Source of the DNA: Sulfuricella sp. T08
GTDB taxonomy: Bacteria; Pseudomonadota; Gammaproteobacteria; Burkholderiales; Sulfuricellaceae
Assembly: GCF_000971475.1 (NCBI RefSeq)
Contig: NZ_DF967548.1
Location: forward strand, 87,544 to 151,543
Length of the DNA: 64,000 nucleotides
Direction of reading: 5' to 3'
A model generated the notes under the pieces. It saw nothing but the letters and a program-made list of their open reading frames with translations. It did no database searches and was not told the origin of the DNA. Numbering within the stretch: position 1 is the stretch's first letter; each line of letters starts with the position of its first letter. The position numbers were made by a program, and so were the translations under genes. Of the stretch, positions 55,408 through 64,000 are shown in pieces.

Positions 55408-55463
55408 CCAGAATGCTGGAATGCTGTTGAATCTAAATCTGACATTCTGGATGTGTTTTTTTG
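55408..55463 (+). terminator. Terminator after the lysine-rich small gene
   Basis: CCAGAATG (55408-55415) pairs with CATTCTGG (55443-55450) over a 27-nt loop, followed by ATGTGTTTTTTT. The loop is long but may fold further. Confidence 0.5.
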
Positions 55464-55472
55464 ATCTCATAA

Positions 55473-55643
55473 TCGAAAAACGACTTTCCAGCCATTCCTC
55501 TTGCGTATCACGCACAAGGGATGGTGTTGAGTGGATACCTATTTGATCAACTTGATACTGAAATCACCGATTTATTCAACAACGCCGGTTATCAAGGAAT
55601 ATGGGTAAAAAACAACCCTCACTTCACCACAAGCGGTGCCTGA
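55473..55643 (+). pseudogene. Unidentified gene fragment, about 56 codons
   Basis: The frame from the TAA at 55470 to TGA 55643 reads like protein (SKNDFPAIPLAYHAQGMVLS, LFDQLDTEITDLFNNAGYQG). ATG 55521 has no proper ribosome binding site. I do not recognise the family. It may be the 3' remnant of a decayed gene in the same island as the IS110 scar. The rest of 54963-55041 and 55147-55283 shows nothing coding. Confidence 0.35.
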
Positions 55644-55669
55644 GCATCTGCTTCTGGCACGCTTCGACT

Positions 55670-56539
55670 TCACCCCTCATCCTTTTTTAGCTGCAACGCC
55701 AGTTCATACAGCGCGTTCTTCTTCTCCCCGCTGATCTCGGCGGCCAGCTTCACCGCCTGTTTCAGCGGCATTTCCGTCAGCAGCAATTGCAGGATGCGTT
55801 GCGCTTCCTCGCCTACCCCCTCTTCCTTTGCCACTTCCGCTCCCGACACCAGCAGGACAAATTCGCCCTTTTGCTGGTTAGAATCGGCTTCCAGCCAGTC
55901 CGGCGCCTCTTCCAGCGTGCAGGTATGAATGGTTTCAAAAACCTTGGTCAACTCACGCGCGATGGTGACTGTGCGTGCGCCGCCCAGGACTTCCCGCAGA
56001 TCGGCCATGCTGGCAAGGATGCGGTGGGGCGATTCGTAGAACACCAGGGTATGCGGTGTAGCCTTCAGCGCGGCGAGCTCGCGTTTGCGCTCCGATGCGG
56101 TGTGCGGCAAAAAGCCGTAAAACAGAAAATGCGGCTCCGTAATCCCCGCCGCCGAGAAGGCGGCGATCGCTGCATTCGCGCCGGGGATTGGTACAACGCG
56201 CAAACCAGCCTCGCGCACCTTGGCAACCAAATAGGCACCCGGATCGCTCACCGCCGGGGTGCCGGCATCGGACACCAGCGCTACCGACTTGCCGGACTGG
56301 AGCATTTCGATCAGCCGCGTAGCGGCTTGGTATTCGTTATGTTCATGTACAGCGATCAGCTTGACGCCAATGGCGAAGTGGTTGAGCAGGCGGGTGGTGT
56401 TGCGGGTGTCCTCGGCGGCGATAACGTCGACGCTGCGCAGGATTTCCAGTGCGCGCAGGGTAATGTCCTGCAGATTTCCAATTGGTGTGGCAACTACATA
56501 TAATATGTTTTTGCCTGTCTGGTTATTTTCCTGATGCAA
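55670..56539 (-). CDS. rsmI: 16S rRNA C1402 2'-O-methyltransferase RsmI
   Basis: RsmI methylates the ribose of C1402 in 16S rRNA, the same nucleotide treated by RsmH. The 289-residue tetrapyrrole-methylase-like protein has LYVVATPIGNLQDIT, AEDTRNTTRLL, LVSDAGTPAVSDPG and FYESPHRI. The start is TTG 56539, which overlaps the divergent LpoA-like start by 6 bp; no ATG or GTG is available before the conserved N-terminus. Confidence 0.95.
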   Translation of the reverse strand: MHQENNQTGKNILYVVATPIGNLQDITLRALEILRSVDVIAAEDTRNTTRLLNHFAIGVKLIAVHEHNEYQAATRLIEMLQSGKSVALVSDAGTPAVSDPGAYLVAKVREAGLRVVPIPGANAAIAAFSAAGITEPHFLFYGFLPHTASERKRELAALKATPHTLVFYESPHRILASMADLREVLGGARTVTIARELTKVFETIHTCTLEEAPDWLEADSNQQKGEFVLLVSGAEVAKEEGVGEEAQRILQLLLTEMPLKQAVKLAAEISGEKKNALYELALQLKKDEG

Positions 56540-57763
56540 CGGTTCGCCACCTTTCTGATTATCCTGTTTGCCGCATTCAATAGCGGCTGTGCCACCTCGA
56601 CAAAACCTGCACCGGTAACTGAAGCCCGACCTATCGCCGCGCCCGCGCCAAGCGCCCCGATGCCGGCCATGCCCGCCGCCCTGCCCGAAAATCAGACGGC
56701 GAAAGCCACCCCGCTCATTGCGCCCCCCCCGCCAACGGCGGTGGCAATCCTACAGAGCAGCGGTTTAAAAGCGCACATCGCGCTGCTGTTGCCACTCAAG
56801 TCAGCATCGTTCGGGCCGGCTGCCAAGGCGGTCAGGCAGGGTGCCGTTGCCGCTTCCATCATGCAGATACCGGCAGTGCTGCCGCTGCAAGTCTATCCTA
56901 CCGGCGACCAGGTTGAAGATATTGTGTCCGCATACCAGCAGGCATTGCAAGCCGGTGCCAAAATCGTGATCGGGCCATTGACCCGGAATGCCGTCACTGC
57001 ACTGGCGAAAAGCGGTCTGGTTGAGGTGCCGACCCTGGCCCTGAATTATCCGGAGGGGGAAGAGGTTCTTCCTGAAAATCTCTACCTGTTCGGCCTGACC
57101 GCGGAGGGTGAAGCGCGCCAGGCTGCACGCCGCGCGTTTAACGACGGGTGGCGCACCGCCCTGACCGTTACCGCCAATACGCCGCTAGCCAAACGGGTAC
57201 AGCTGGCATTTTCCGATGCATGGCGCGGCTTGGGCGGAAAGTTGGTGGCGCAGGCCAGCTTTTCCCCCGAGCAGACCCAATTCCCCGCATTGCACGATAC
57301 GGTCATCAAACATCGGGCGGACATCATCTTCCTCGCCGCCGACGCCGAACGGGCTCGCATGGTCCGCCCCTATCTGGACCCCAACACGCCGACCTACGCC
57401 ACTTCGATGGTCTTCGGCGGCAACCAGATAGGCCGGAACGTCGACCTGAACGGCGTGCTGTTTGCCGATATGCCCTGGCTGCTGGTGCCTGACCATCCCG
57501 CCGTAATGGTGTACCCGCGCGCCGAAAACTTCAGCATCGAGCAGGAGCGGCTTTACGCGCTGGGCATCGACGCTTTTCGTATCGCCACTGTAATGGCGCA
57601 GAACCCGCGCCTGGGGGATGGCAGCATGCTAGACGGCGTGACCGGCCAGATCAGCCTTGCCAACCACCAGTTCCAGCGCGAAATGGCGGTCGCGCAATTC
57701 AGGGAGGGAACAGCGGTAGCGACTGAGTTCGCCAACCCGAAAAATCTTGGCGACCCCCAGTAA
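56534..57763 (+). CDS. LpoA-like penicillin-binding protein activator lipoprotein
   Basis: This 409-residue outer-membrane lipoprotein has a signal peptide with lipobox NSGC (Cys19), a proline/alanine-rich linker (about 25-75) and a periplasmic-binding-protein fold (IALLLPLKSASFGPAAKAV to the C-terminus) matching the C-terminal half of LpoA, which activates PBP1A. The N-terminal TPR half of enterobacterial LpoA is absent, so the symbol is withheld. Order rsmI, lpoA, yraN, diaA/gmhA, BON is conserved from E. coli (yraL-lpoA-yraN-diaA-yraP). Confidence 0.88.
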   Translation: MQRFATFLIILFAAFNSGCATSTKPAPVTEARPIAAPAPSAPMPAMPAALPENQTAKATPLIAPPPPTAVAILQSSGLKAHIALLLPLKSASFGPAAKAVRQGAVAASIMQIPAVLPLQVYPTGDQVEDIVSAYQQALQAGAKIVIGPLTRNAVTALAKSGLVEVPTLALNYPEGEEVLPENLYLFGLTAEGEARQAARRAFNDGWRTALTVTANTPLAKRVQLAFSDAWRGLGGKLVAQASFSPEQTQFPALHDTVIKHRADIIFLAADAERARMVRPYLDPNTPTYATSMVFGGNQIGRNVDLNGVLFADMPWLLVPDHPAVMVYPRAENFSIEQERLYALGIDAFRIATVMAQNPRLGDGSMLDGVTGQISLANHQFQREMAVAQFREGTAVATEFANPKNLGDPQ

Positions 57764-58100
57764 TACAGGCGCCGAAGCAGAGCAACTGGCCGCGACCTTC
57801 CTGCAGCGGCAGGGGCTGAAGCTGGTCGAGACCAACTACCGCTGCCGCTTCGGCGAAATCGACCTGGTCTGCAAGGATCAGAACACACTGGTGTTCGTCG
57901 AAGTCCGACTGCGTGGAAACGACGCATTCGGCGGGGCAGCGGCCAGCATCACTGCCAGCAAGCAACACAAGCTGGTACTCGCCGCCCGGCATTATTTGCA
58001 ACAGCTGCGCACTACCCCTGCCTGCCGCTTCGATGTGGTATTGTTGCGCGGCCTGCGGGATAATGACATCGAGTGGATCAGGAATGCCTTTGGCGAATAG
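57747..58100 (+). CDS. yraN: YraN (UPF0102) family protein
   Basis: This 117-residue protein has a nuclease-like fold with TGAEAEQLAATFLQRQG, NYRCRFGEIDLV (Glu and Asp of a PD-(D/E)XK type site) and VFVEVRLR. Function is unproven, though a nuclease role is inferred. The start is TTG 57747, overlapping the end of the LpoA-like gene by 17 bp. Confidence 0.9.
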   Translation: MATPSNTGAEAEQLAATFLQRQGLKLVETNYRCRFGEIDLVCKDQNTLVFVEVRLRGNDAFGGAAASITASKQHKLVLAARHYLQQLRTTPACRFDVVLLRGLRDNDIEWIRNAFGE

Positions 58101-58107
58101 AGAATAG

Positions 58108-58800
<693 letters not shown>

Positions 58801-58838
58801 ATGCCAAACCATAAAAATACACCGAAGGTGAACCATTG

Positions 58839-58878
58839 CCCCCTCTCCTGCGAGCGGGAGAGGGTTGGGGTGAGGGGG
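58839..58878. repeat. REP-like palindrome at the start of the BON gene
   Basis: CCCCTCTCCTGCGAGCGGGAGAGGG with TTGGGGTGAGGGGG is a copy of the element in murC, murF and near rnpB. It lies between gmhA and the preferred start of the BON gene. Confidence 0.82.
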
Positions 58879-58890
58879 ACTAGCCGTAGT

Positions 58891-59460
58891 ATGGCTAGTT
58901 ATGTCTATCTGATTGCCCTGGCCTTTTCCGTCATCAACCTGCAAGGGTGCTTCCCGGTTGTAGCAACCGGCGCAGGAACGGGTGTTCTTATGGCCGAGGA
59001 TCGCCGCACTTCAGGCACGTTTATCGAGGATCAGGGTATCGAGCTGAAAGCTTCCAACCGCCTCGACGAAAAGTTCAAGGACACGGTTCATATCAACATC
59101 ACCAGCTACAACCGTACCATCCTGATGACCGGTGAAGTTCCGACCGATGCCGCCAAGCAGGAAGCAGAAAAAATCGTCCACGAAGTTCCCAATGTCAGCA
59201 ACGTCCTCAACGAACTCGCCATTGCCGGTGTCAGTTCCTATACCTCGCGCAGCAACGACACCTATCTGACCTCCAAGGTCAAAGTACGCTTTGTGGAACT
59301 GGGGAAATTTCAGGCCAATCACGTCAAGGTGGTTACGGAAAACAACGTGGTCTATCTGCTCGGCATGGTGACCCACAAGGAAGCTGAAAATGCCGTTGAA
59401 ATTGCCCGCACCACCAGCGGTGTGCAGAAGGTGGTCAAGGTGTTCGAATACATCGACTGA
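58891..59460 (+). CDS. BON domain outer-membrane lipoprotein (YraP/DolP-like)
   Basis: With ATG 58891 the protein has 189 residues, a lipoprotein signal ending NLQGC (Cys20), and two BON domains (about 60-125 and 140-185; [20 protein letters not shown] and [20 protein letters not shown]). DolP/YraP protects outer-membrane integrity and localises to division sites. An in-frame ATG at 58801 directly after the gmhA stop would add 30 residues encoded by a REP element and disrupt the signal peptide. The 3' end overlaps hldE2 by 1 bp. Confidence 0.88.
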   Translation: MASYVYLIALAFSVINLQGCFPVVATGAGTGVLMAEDRRTSGTFIEDQGIELKASNRLDEKFKDTVHINITSYNRTILMTGEVPTDAAKQEAEKIVHEVPNVSNVLNELAIAGVSSYTSRSNDTYLTSKVKVRFVELGKFQANHVKVVTENNVVYLLGMVTHKEAENAVEIARTTSGVQKVVKVFEYID

Positions 59461-59951
59461 TGACTCCTTCCTCAGCACCACTGTTCGAGAACAAGATTTG
59501 CACACCCGGCAATCTGGCTGAGCGCATTGCCGCCCTGCCGCGCCCGCTGGTGTTCACCAACGGCTGCTTCGACATTCTCCATCGCGGCCATGTCACCTAT
59601 CTGACGCAGGCGCGGTCACTGGGCGCCAGCCTGATCGTCGGCGTCAACACCGACGCATCGGTGAAGCGCCTGGGTAAAGGTGACGAGCGCCCGATCAACA
59701 ATCAGGATGACCGCATGACGGTGCTGGCAGCACTGGAAAGCGTCAGCCTGGTCATCGGGTTCGATGAGGATACGCCGCTCAACTTGATCCTTGCCTGCAA
59801 GCCGGATGTGCTGGTAAAAGGCGGCGACTGGGCCGTAACCGACATCATCGGTGCACGGGAAGTGCAAGGCTGGGGCGGGACAGTCCATTCGATTCCGTTC
59901 CTGCATGAGCGCTCCACTACCGCGACCCTGGCCAAGATCCGCAGTCTTTGA
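59460..59951 (+). CDS. hldE: Heptose 1-phosphate adenylyltransferase (RfaE2)
   Basis: This 163-residue nucleotidyltransferase activates heptose 1-phosphate to ADP-heptose for lipopolysaccharide core. The signature [17 protein letters not shown] (HxGH) lies at about 31-47, with [12 protein letters not shown] and LVKGGDW further on. It is the stand-alone C-terminal half of HldE. It is coupled to the BON gene (TGATG) and overlaps the oxidase gene by 1 bp. Confidence 0.94.
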   Translation: MTPSSAPLFENKICTPGNLAERIAALPRPLVFTNGCFDILHRGHVTYLTQARSLGASLIVGVNTDASVKRLGKGDERPINNQDDRMTVLAALESVSLVIGFDEDTPLNLILACKPDVLVKGGDWAVTDIIGAREVQGWGGTVHSIPFLHERSTTATLAKIRSL

Positions 59952-61318
59952 TGCTCCCCACCGATTTCATCAGTCGGCTTCAAGCCATTGTCGGCCGGGA
60001 CAATCTTTTCACCGATCCGGTGGACTGCTATGCCTATGCCTACGACAACAGCCGCAAGATATTTCCGCCCGAAGCGGTTGCGTTTGCGCTGAATACCCAG
60101 CAGGTGCGGGACATCATCCAGCTTTGCAACCAATGCAGTGTGCCGGTCACGCCGCGTGGCAGGGGCACCGGCACTGCCGGCGGCAGCATTCCCGAATGCG
60201 GTGGCCTGGTAATGTCGCTGGAGCGCATGCGCAACATCATTCTCGTCGACCCTGCCAACCGGCTGATCGTCGCCGAGCCCGGCGTACTCAACCAGGAAAT
60301 CCAGGAAGCCGCAAAGCAGCACGGCTTTTTCTGGCCTCCCGACCCTTCCAGCAGTGCTTATTGCAGCATCGGTGGCAACCTCGCCACCTGCGCCGCCGGC
60401 CCCCATGCCGTTAAATACGGAGTCACCCGCGACCATGTGCTGGGATTGAAGGCGGTAACCGGCAACGGCGAAATCATCAAGACTGGCTGCGCTACCACCA
60501 AGGGCGTTGTCGGCTACGATCTGACGCGGCTGATCATCGGTTCGGAAGGTACGCTTGCAGTGATTACCGAGGCCACCCTCAAGCTCACCCCGCTACCACA
60601 GTCGGTGGGCGGCATCACCGCACACTATGCCGACATCACCCACTGCGCCAGGGCGATCACCGCGATCATGGCGCAACCGCATATTCCCAGTGCACTGGAA
60701 TTTCTCGACAGCGCGGCGCTCGACCTGATACGCGGCCGTCACCCCGGCCTTCTGCCGGAAAACTCGCGCGCCATGCTGATGATCGAGGTGGATGGAGGAA
60801 CTGCGGAAATTGCAGACAGCGCAGAATCCATCCGCCTGGCCTGCAGCAACGACGGCCTGATTACAGCAGAAGCCACCGCCAATCCAGCCGGGCTGTGGGC
60901 AGTGCGCAAGGCGCTTTCACCATTACTGCGCGACATCGCCCCGAAGAAGATCAACGAGGACATCGTCGTGCCGGTTTCAAGGCTGCCGGAACTGCTGCAG
61001 GGGCTGGGAGAGCTGAGCCGGAAATACCGTGTGGCCAACGTGAATTTCGGCCATGCCGGTAACGGCAACATCCACGTCAACCTGCTGATCAACCCGGACG
61101 ATCCGGATGAAATGCGGCGAGGAGAAGCCTGCCTGGACGAGGTTTTTGACCTGGTATTGAAGCTCGGCGGCACGCTTTCAGGTGAGCACGGCGTGGGCCG
61201 CGAAAAGCGCGCCTATGTGGGGCGCGAGATTGATGCGCCAACCATGGCGCTGATGAAACAGATCAAGTTGGTATTCGACCCCAACGGGATACTCAACCCC
61301 GGCAAGCTGTTTCCCTAA
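59951..61318 (+). CDS. FAD-linked oxidase, GlcD/D-lactate dehydrogenase type
   Basis: This 455-residue protein has an FAD PCMH domain (VTPRGRGTGTAGGSIPECGG, PDPSSSAYCSIGGNLATCAA) and a GlcD-type C-terminal domain (VNFGHAGNGNIHVNLL, TLSGEHGVGREKRAYV). It should oxidise glycolate or D-lactate. Without GlcE and GlcF neighbours, D-lactate dehydrogenase is equally likely, so no symbol is given. ATG 59951 is preferred over the TTG just before it. It ends against the convergent 36-residue ORF, with a short overlap. Confidence 0.9.
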   Translation: MLPTDFISRLQAIVGRDNLFTDPVDCYAYAYDNSRKIFPPEAVAFALNTQQVRDIIQLCNQCSVPVTPRGRGTGTAGGSIPECGGLVMSLERMRNIILVDPANRLIVAEPGVLNQEIQEAAKQHGFFWPPDPSSSAYCSIGGNLATCAAGPHAVKYGVTRDHVLGLKAVTGNGEIIKTGCATTKGVVGYDLTRLIIGSEGTLAVITEATLKLTPLPQSVGGITAHYADITHCARAITAIMAQPHIPSALEFLDSAALDLIRGRHPGLLPENSRAMLMIEVDGGTAEIADSAESIRLACSNDGLITAEATANPAGLWAVRKALSPLLRDIAPKKINEDIVVPVSRLPELLQGLGELSRKYRVANVNFGHAGNGNIHVNLLINPDDPDEMRRGEACLDEVFDLVLKLGGTLSGEHGVGREKRAYVGREIDAPTMALMKQIKLVFDPNGILNPGKLFP

Positions 61319-61425
61319 CTCTTTGGGACTGTTCCGGCAGTCTTGGCTGCCACCTTGCGCGCTATCTTGTCAGTCACCTTCTTGCCCAGCAACACTGCCA
61401 AACCCAACAGCGCTTTCTTGATCAT
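61315..61425 (-). CDS. Small ORF (36 aa) coupled to the SPOR gene
   Basis: ATG 61425 overlaps the SPOR gene stop (ATGA) with AAGGAGGGG just upstream, which is a very good ribosome binding site. The product MIKKALLGLAVLLGKKVTD plus KIARKVAAKTAGTVPKS is basic and amphipathic, with a possible membrane-associated helix. TAG 61315-61317 overlaps the end of the convergent oxidase gene. I know no family. It is the last cistron of birA-coaX-SPOR. Confidence 0.55.
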   Translation of the reverse strand: MIKKALLGLAVLLGKKVTDKIARKVAAKTAGTVPKS

Positions 61426-62126
61426 TGCCCCTCCTTGACCGGTTTGCGGCACTCTACGGCCTTCAGCTCGCTCCCGGGAAAATTCAGTTTCAATTTTGTC
61501 AGCTGCGCGGTCATGGACTCGCCGCTATCCTTGATCTGAAATACGCTAGCGTCGACTTCCTGGGTGCGCGGACCGGAAACAGCCGATTTCACACCTTTCT
61601 CGCGCAGCTGATTGAGGTATTTGGTAGCCGCCTCGGCAGTGGAAAAAATACCCATGAAAACCGCATACTGCATCACCGATGGTTCACGGACGATATGGCT
61701 ATCCTGCACCCCCATCTGCTTCAGTTCATCTACCTTCTTTTGCGCTTCCTGCAGCGTCTTGCGCGGCGTGACGTAAACCCAGTAGCCCCCGGGCTTTTCC
61801 GCTTTGTGCTGGATGAGCTTCTCGCCCAACTGCAGCTTCTCCAGCACCTGCGTCACGCGCTTTAGCGTGTCGCCAGAAAATTGGCCCCACTCGAGGCAAA
61901 TCTCTGGCTTGGCTTCGACCGGGACGCTGTCTCCTGACTTTGCCGGTGACTCCGACGTGGTCAGCGCCATCACCGGCGCTTTCTGAGGCTCGGCCAATAG
62001 CTTGATTTTATCCGCTTGGACCGGCTCGTGCCCACGCATGGGCTCCCTGCCATGACTGCTATTGAGCTGCAGCACGGTAAAAAACAAGATATTGATAACC
62101 AGCAATATTGCGAATATCCACTTCAT
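61422..62126 (-). CDS. SPOR domain membrane protein
   Basis: This 234-residue protein has one N-terminal membrane helix (WIFAILLVINILFFTVLQL), a linker, and a C-terminal SPOR domain (about 120-190; YWVYVTPRKTLQEAQKKVDE, YAVFMGIFSTAEAATKYLNQ). SPOR domains bind denuded septal glycan strands, so the protein may localise to the septum. It overlaps coaX by 4 bp. Pairing of birA, coaX and a SPOR gene is common in betaproteobacteria. Confidence 0.88.
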   Translation of the reverse strand: MKWIFAILLVINILFFTVLQLNSSHGREPMRGHEPVQADKIKLLAEPQKAPVMALTTSESPAKSGDSVPVEAKPEICLEWGQFSGDTLKRVTQVLEKLQLGEKLIQHKAEKPGGYWVYVTPRKTLQEAQKKVDELKQMGVQDSHIVREPSVMQYAVFMGIFSTAEAATKYLNQLREKGVKSAVSGPRTQEVDASVFQIKDSGESMTAQLTKLKLNFPGSELKAVECRKPVKEGQ

Positions 62127-62845
62127 GCCAATGCAATCCTGATCAACCCATCCAGCACCAGATTATCCACCATCCTTGTCTTACCGGACAGTAGCGGCAG
62201 AAGCAATTGAGCATCGCCACCGCTCAGCAAGCAGGTCGGTGCCCGCTTGATCTCGCCGGCGAGCAATGCATTCATGTGCCAGACCGCCCCCACCATGGCG
62301 GACAGCGCACCGCTGTAAACCGCATCAGAAGTATTTTTGGGAATATCCCTGTAGTGCCCCCCTCCCTCTTCGATAGCCGCCGTGCTTACTGCTAGTGCTC
62401 GCAGCATAGTTGCCACCCCTGGAACGATCAATCCTCCTAAAAACACACCATCAGCAGTCAGGGCATCTACGGTCATCGCAGTACCGGCATTGACCACTAC
62501 GCATCCTTCCGGCACGATGTGACGCGAGGCGATCAATGCCGCCCAGCGGTCGCTGCCCAGCTGCGAGGGAATTTCATAGCCGTTGCTTACGCCGCACTGG
62601 TTTTCGACTGCAACAACCCATTGCATCTTGGCAGGCCAGCCCTTGCAGGCTTCCTCTATCTGCATGGCCACATGCGGCCCGGCAACGTTCGATGCCACGA
62701 TCCGTTCCGGCGCAATCAAGCCTCTCCATGCATCACCCAGCCCTGCCACGTCCGAAGTTTCAATCCCGCCTTGAGACAGCCACGAATTTCCATCATGCAT
62801 TCCCCATTTAATCCTGGTATTACCAACATCCACTGCTAGTATCAT
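62123..62845 (-). CDS. coaX: Type III pantothenate kinase
   Basis: CoaX phosphorylates pantothenate in coenzyme A synthesis. The 240-residue ASKHA protein has ILAVDVGNTRIKWG (2-15), GSDRWAALI, VVNAGTAMTVDAL and GGLIVPG. It overlaps birA and the SPOR gene by 4 bp each. Confidence 0.96.
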   Translation of the reverse strand: MILAVDVGNTRIKWGMHDGNSWLSQGGIETSDVAGLGDAWRGLIAPERIVASNVAGPHVAMQIEEACKGWPAKMQWVVAVENQCGVSNGYEIPSQLGSDRWAALIASRHIVPEGCVVVNAGTAMTVDALTADGVFLGGLIVPGVATMLRALAVSTAAIEEGGGHYRDIPKNTSDAVYSGALSAMVGAVWHMNALLAGEIKRAPTCLLSGGDAQLLLPLLSGKTRMVDNLVLDGLIRIALA

Positions 62846-63819
62846 GCTACTGTCCTTAAACTGATTTCACCGGAAGTGAAACGTTGCTTCCCAATCGCGG
62901 TGCGCACCAGTAGTGCGCCATCATCGGCCACATCCAGTAAATATCCTTCGTGCTGACTACCGTCGGGCAGCAACAATAAAACCTGTTTTTCATGGTAAGC
63001 GTGGTGCTTCAACCACTCTTCACGCAGACTTGAAAATCCGCCCTCATCGAACTCATTCAGGACATCAGCCAAGTGCAGCAGAATGTTAGCCAGAAAGAAA
63101 TTTCGCTCTAACACGTCCCCGCCTATAGAGTGGAGATCCACCACCGCCTGATCGATCCGGTTCAGCACCTTGCCGGACAGCTTAAGATTGATACCGATGC
63201 CGATCACCGCGGCGCTCGGCCCCAGCATATCGCCCTGCAGTTCAATCAGTATGCCTGCCAGTTTGCGATGCTGGTGCAGCACATCGTTTGGCCATTTCAA
63301 GCCTGCGCCTGAGACGCCAACCTGATTTAGCGCACGCATCAGCGCCACGCCGACCGCCAGGCTGAGACCGGAAAGGAATCCCGCCCCCTGATTAAAACGC
63401 CACAACAGGGAAAACGTCAGGCTGCCGCCCAAGTTGGCATGCCATTCCCGACCGCGCCGTCCGCGACCGGCCGTCTGCATCTCCGTGATCACACAGCTGC
63501 CATGCGGCGCACCCTGCACCGCCTTCTCCAGCAGCCGGCTGTTGGTAGAAGCCAGACAGTCGGCAACCTCCAGATCGAAAAACCCGGCTTTATCGCCCAG
63601 CCCGGCGTGAATTTTATCCTTGTCGATCCAGTGCAAAGGCTCGCGCAGCCGATAGCCACGGCCCGGCACTCGAAACAGATCGACACCGGCTTCATCAAGA
63701 TTGCGCATCGCCTGCCAGATGGATGCTCGGGATATGTTCAACTGCTGCGCCATTTCCTCGCCGGAATGAAATTCTCCGTCGGAGAGCAGTCGCAGAACGG
63801 CAAAGGTCAAGGGTTTCAC
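62842..63819 (-). CDS. birA: Biotin--protein ligase / biotin operon repressor BirA
   Basis: BirA biotinylates acetyl-CoA carboxylase and can repress biotin genes. The 325-residue protein keeps the N-terminal winged helix (FAVLRLLSDGEFHSGEEMAQ, SRASIWQAMRNL), so it is probably bifunctional. The ligase part has the biotin-binding GRGRRGREWHA (about 117-127), LKWPNDVL and the C-terminal domain. The start is GTG 63819. Confidence 0.95.
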   Translation of the reverse strand: MKPLTFAVLRLLSDGEFHSGEEMAQQLNISRASIWQAMRNLDEAGVDLFRVPGRGYRLREPLHWIDKDKIHAGLGDKAGFFDLEVADCLASTNSRLLEKAVQGAPHGSCVITEMQTAGRGRRGREWHANLGGSLTFSLLWRFNQGAGFLSGLSLAVGVALMRALNQVGVSGAGLKWPNDVLHQHRKLAGILIELQGDMLGPSAAVIGIGINLKLSGKVLNRIDQAVVDLHSIGGDVLERNFFLANILLHLADVLNEFDEGGFSSLREEWLKHHAYHEKQVLLLLPDGSQHEGYLLDVADDGALLVRTAIGKQRFTSGEISLRTVA

Positions 63820-63847
63820 AGCGGCAGATTCTGGTTAGGATGATCGC

Positions 63848-63853
63848 ATGTTA
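63848..63853 (-). promoter_or_regulatory. Extended -10 of birA
   Basis: On the minus strand TGCTAACAT gives an extended -10 (TAACAT at 63848-63853). A weak TTATTT lies 17 bp upstream as -35. Confidence 0.35.
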
Positions 63854-63910
63854 GCACATGCGCCAGAGAGAAATAAAAGCGCCCGCAGCTTGCAGAATGT
63901 GCGCTATATA

Positions 63911-63946
63911 AAAAACGAAACCCCCTGCAGCATTCGCTGAGGGGGT
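63911..63946 (-). terminator. Rho-independent terminator of the rRNA operon
   Basis: On the minus strand ACCCCCT pairs with AGGGGGT over a 13-nt loop (63920-63946), followed by TTTCGTTTTT. It ends the rrn operon whose 5S gene enters from the right. Confidence 0.9.
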
Positions 63947-63960
63947 CTGTCTTGTTGGGA

Positions 63961-64000
63961 GCCTGGCGGTGACCTACTTTCACATGGGTAATCCACACTA
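63961..64000 (-). rRNA. rrf: 5S ribosomal RNA, 3' end only
   Basis: Read on the minus strand the last 40 bases (TAGTGTGGATTACCC, then CATGTGAAAGTAGGTCACCG and CCAGGC) are the 3' end of a 5S rRNA. The 5' end lies beyond the window. With the terminator at 63911-63946 this marks the end of an rRNA operon read leftwards. Confidence 0.93.

Overview
The window is about 64 kb of a GC-rich bacterial chromosome that looks betaproteobacterial. The evidence is the gene order mraZ-rsmH-ftsL-ftsI-murEF-mraY-murD-ftsW-murGCB-ddl-ftsQAZ-lpxC followed by dciA, an M23 peptidase, secA and argJ, a MutT-ThiE fusion after argJ, and the pilBCD-coaE-zapD-yacG block. An autotrophic or sulfur/iron-oxidising member of the Nitrosomonadales is a guess from overall feel (di-haem cytochrome with DUF302, many intergenic palindromes), not something the sequence proves. 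Nearly all of the window is housekeeping sequence, tightly packed, with many 1-4 bp start/stop overlaps and frequent GTG and TTG starts.

Layout. 1-2250: the end of an anti-sigma factor gene, a periplasmic SrpA-type catalase, a low-GC stretch with a gene broken by one in-frame TAG, and a CAU-anticodon tRNA. 2350-6820 (minus): macromolecular synthesis operon rpsU-yqeY-dnaG-rpoD. 6930-11890: tsaD, an unknown membrane protein, plsY, folB, a TauE/SafE permease apparently lacking an AUG start, xerD and ogt. 12030-13940 (minus): rpsP-rimM-trmD-rplS. 14020-17680: ffh, a CcsA-like cytochrome c assembly protein and a CorC/HlyC protein. 17750-23350: pilB-pilC-pilD-coaE-zapD-yacG. 23360-30650 (minus): a small anchored protein, MutT-ThiE, argJ, an EI24 membrane protein, secA and an M23 peptidase, with dciA divergent. 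31090-50500 (minus): lpxC and the complete division and cell wall (dcw) cluster, driven by a clear promoter with a four-repeat MraZ operator. 50836-51190: RNase P RNA. 51260-54970: an unknown protein, pyrC, a di-haem cytochrome c-DUF302 fusion and a second DUF302 protein. 54970-55670: a junk island with an IS110 remnant and a lysine-rich small ORF. 55670-61320: rsmI, an LpoA-like lipoprotein, yraN, a GmhA/DiaA isomerase, a BON lipoprotein, hldE2 and a glcD-like FAD oxidase. 61315-63819 (minus): birA-coaX-SPOR protein and a hidden 36-residue ORF. 63961-64000: the 3' end of a 5S rRNA gene, so an rrn operon lies to the right.

The most unusual aspect is how repeats have entered the dcw cluster. 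Two copies of a hairpin-bearing element sit exactly in the rsmH/ftsL and murE/murF junctions, each forming a small ORF beginning MSREQCLP that is start/stop-coupled to both neighbours. A separate REP-like palindrome sits in frame inside murC and murF, adding a PLPQAGE-type peptide, and recurs between genes. A third class, stem-loops built from short repeated words, sits at five gene junctions and appears to supply the N-terminal residues of MurG and MurE.
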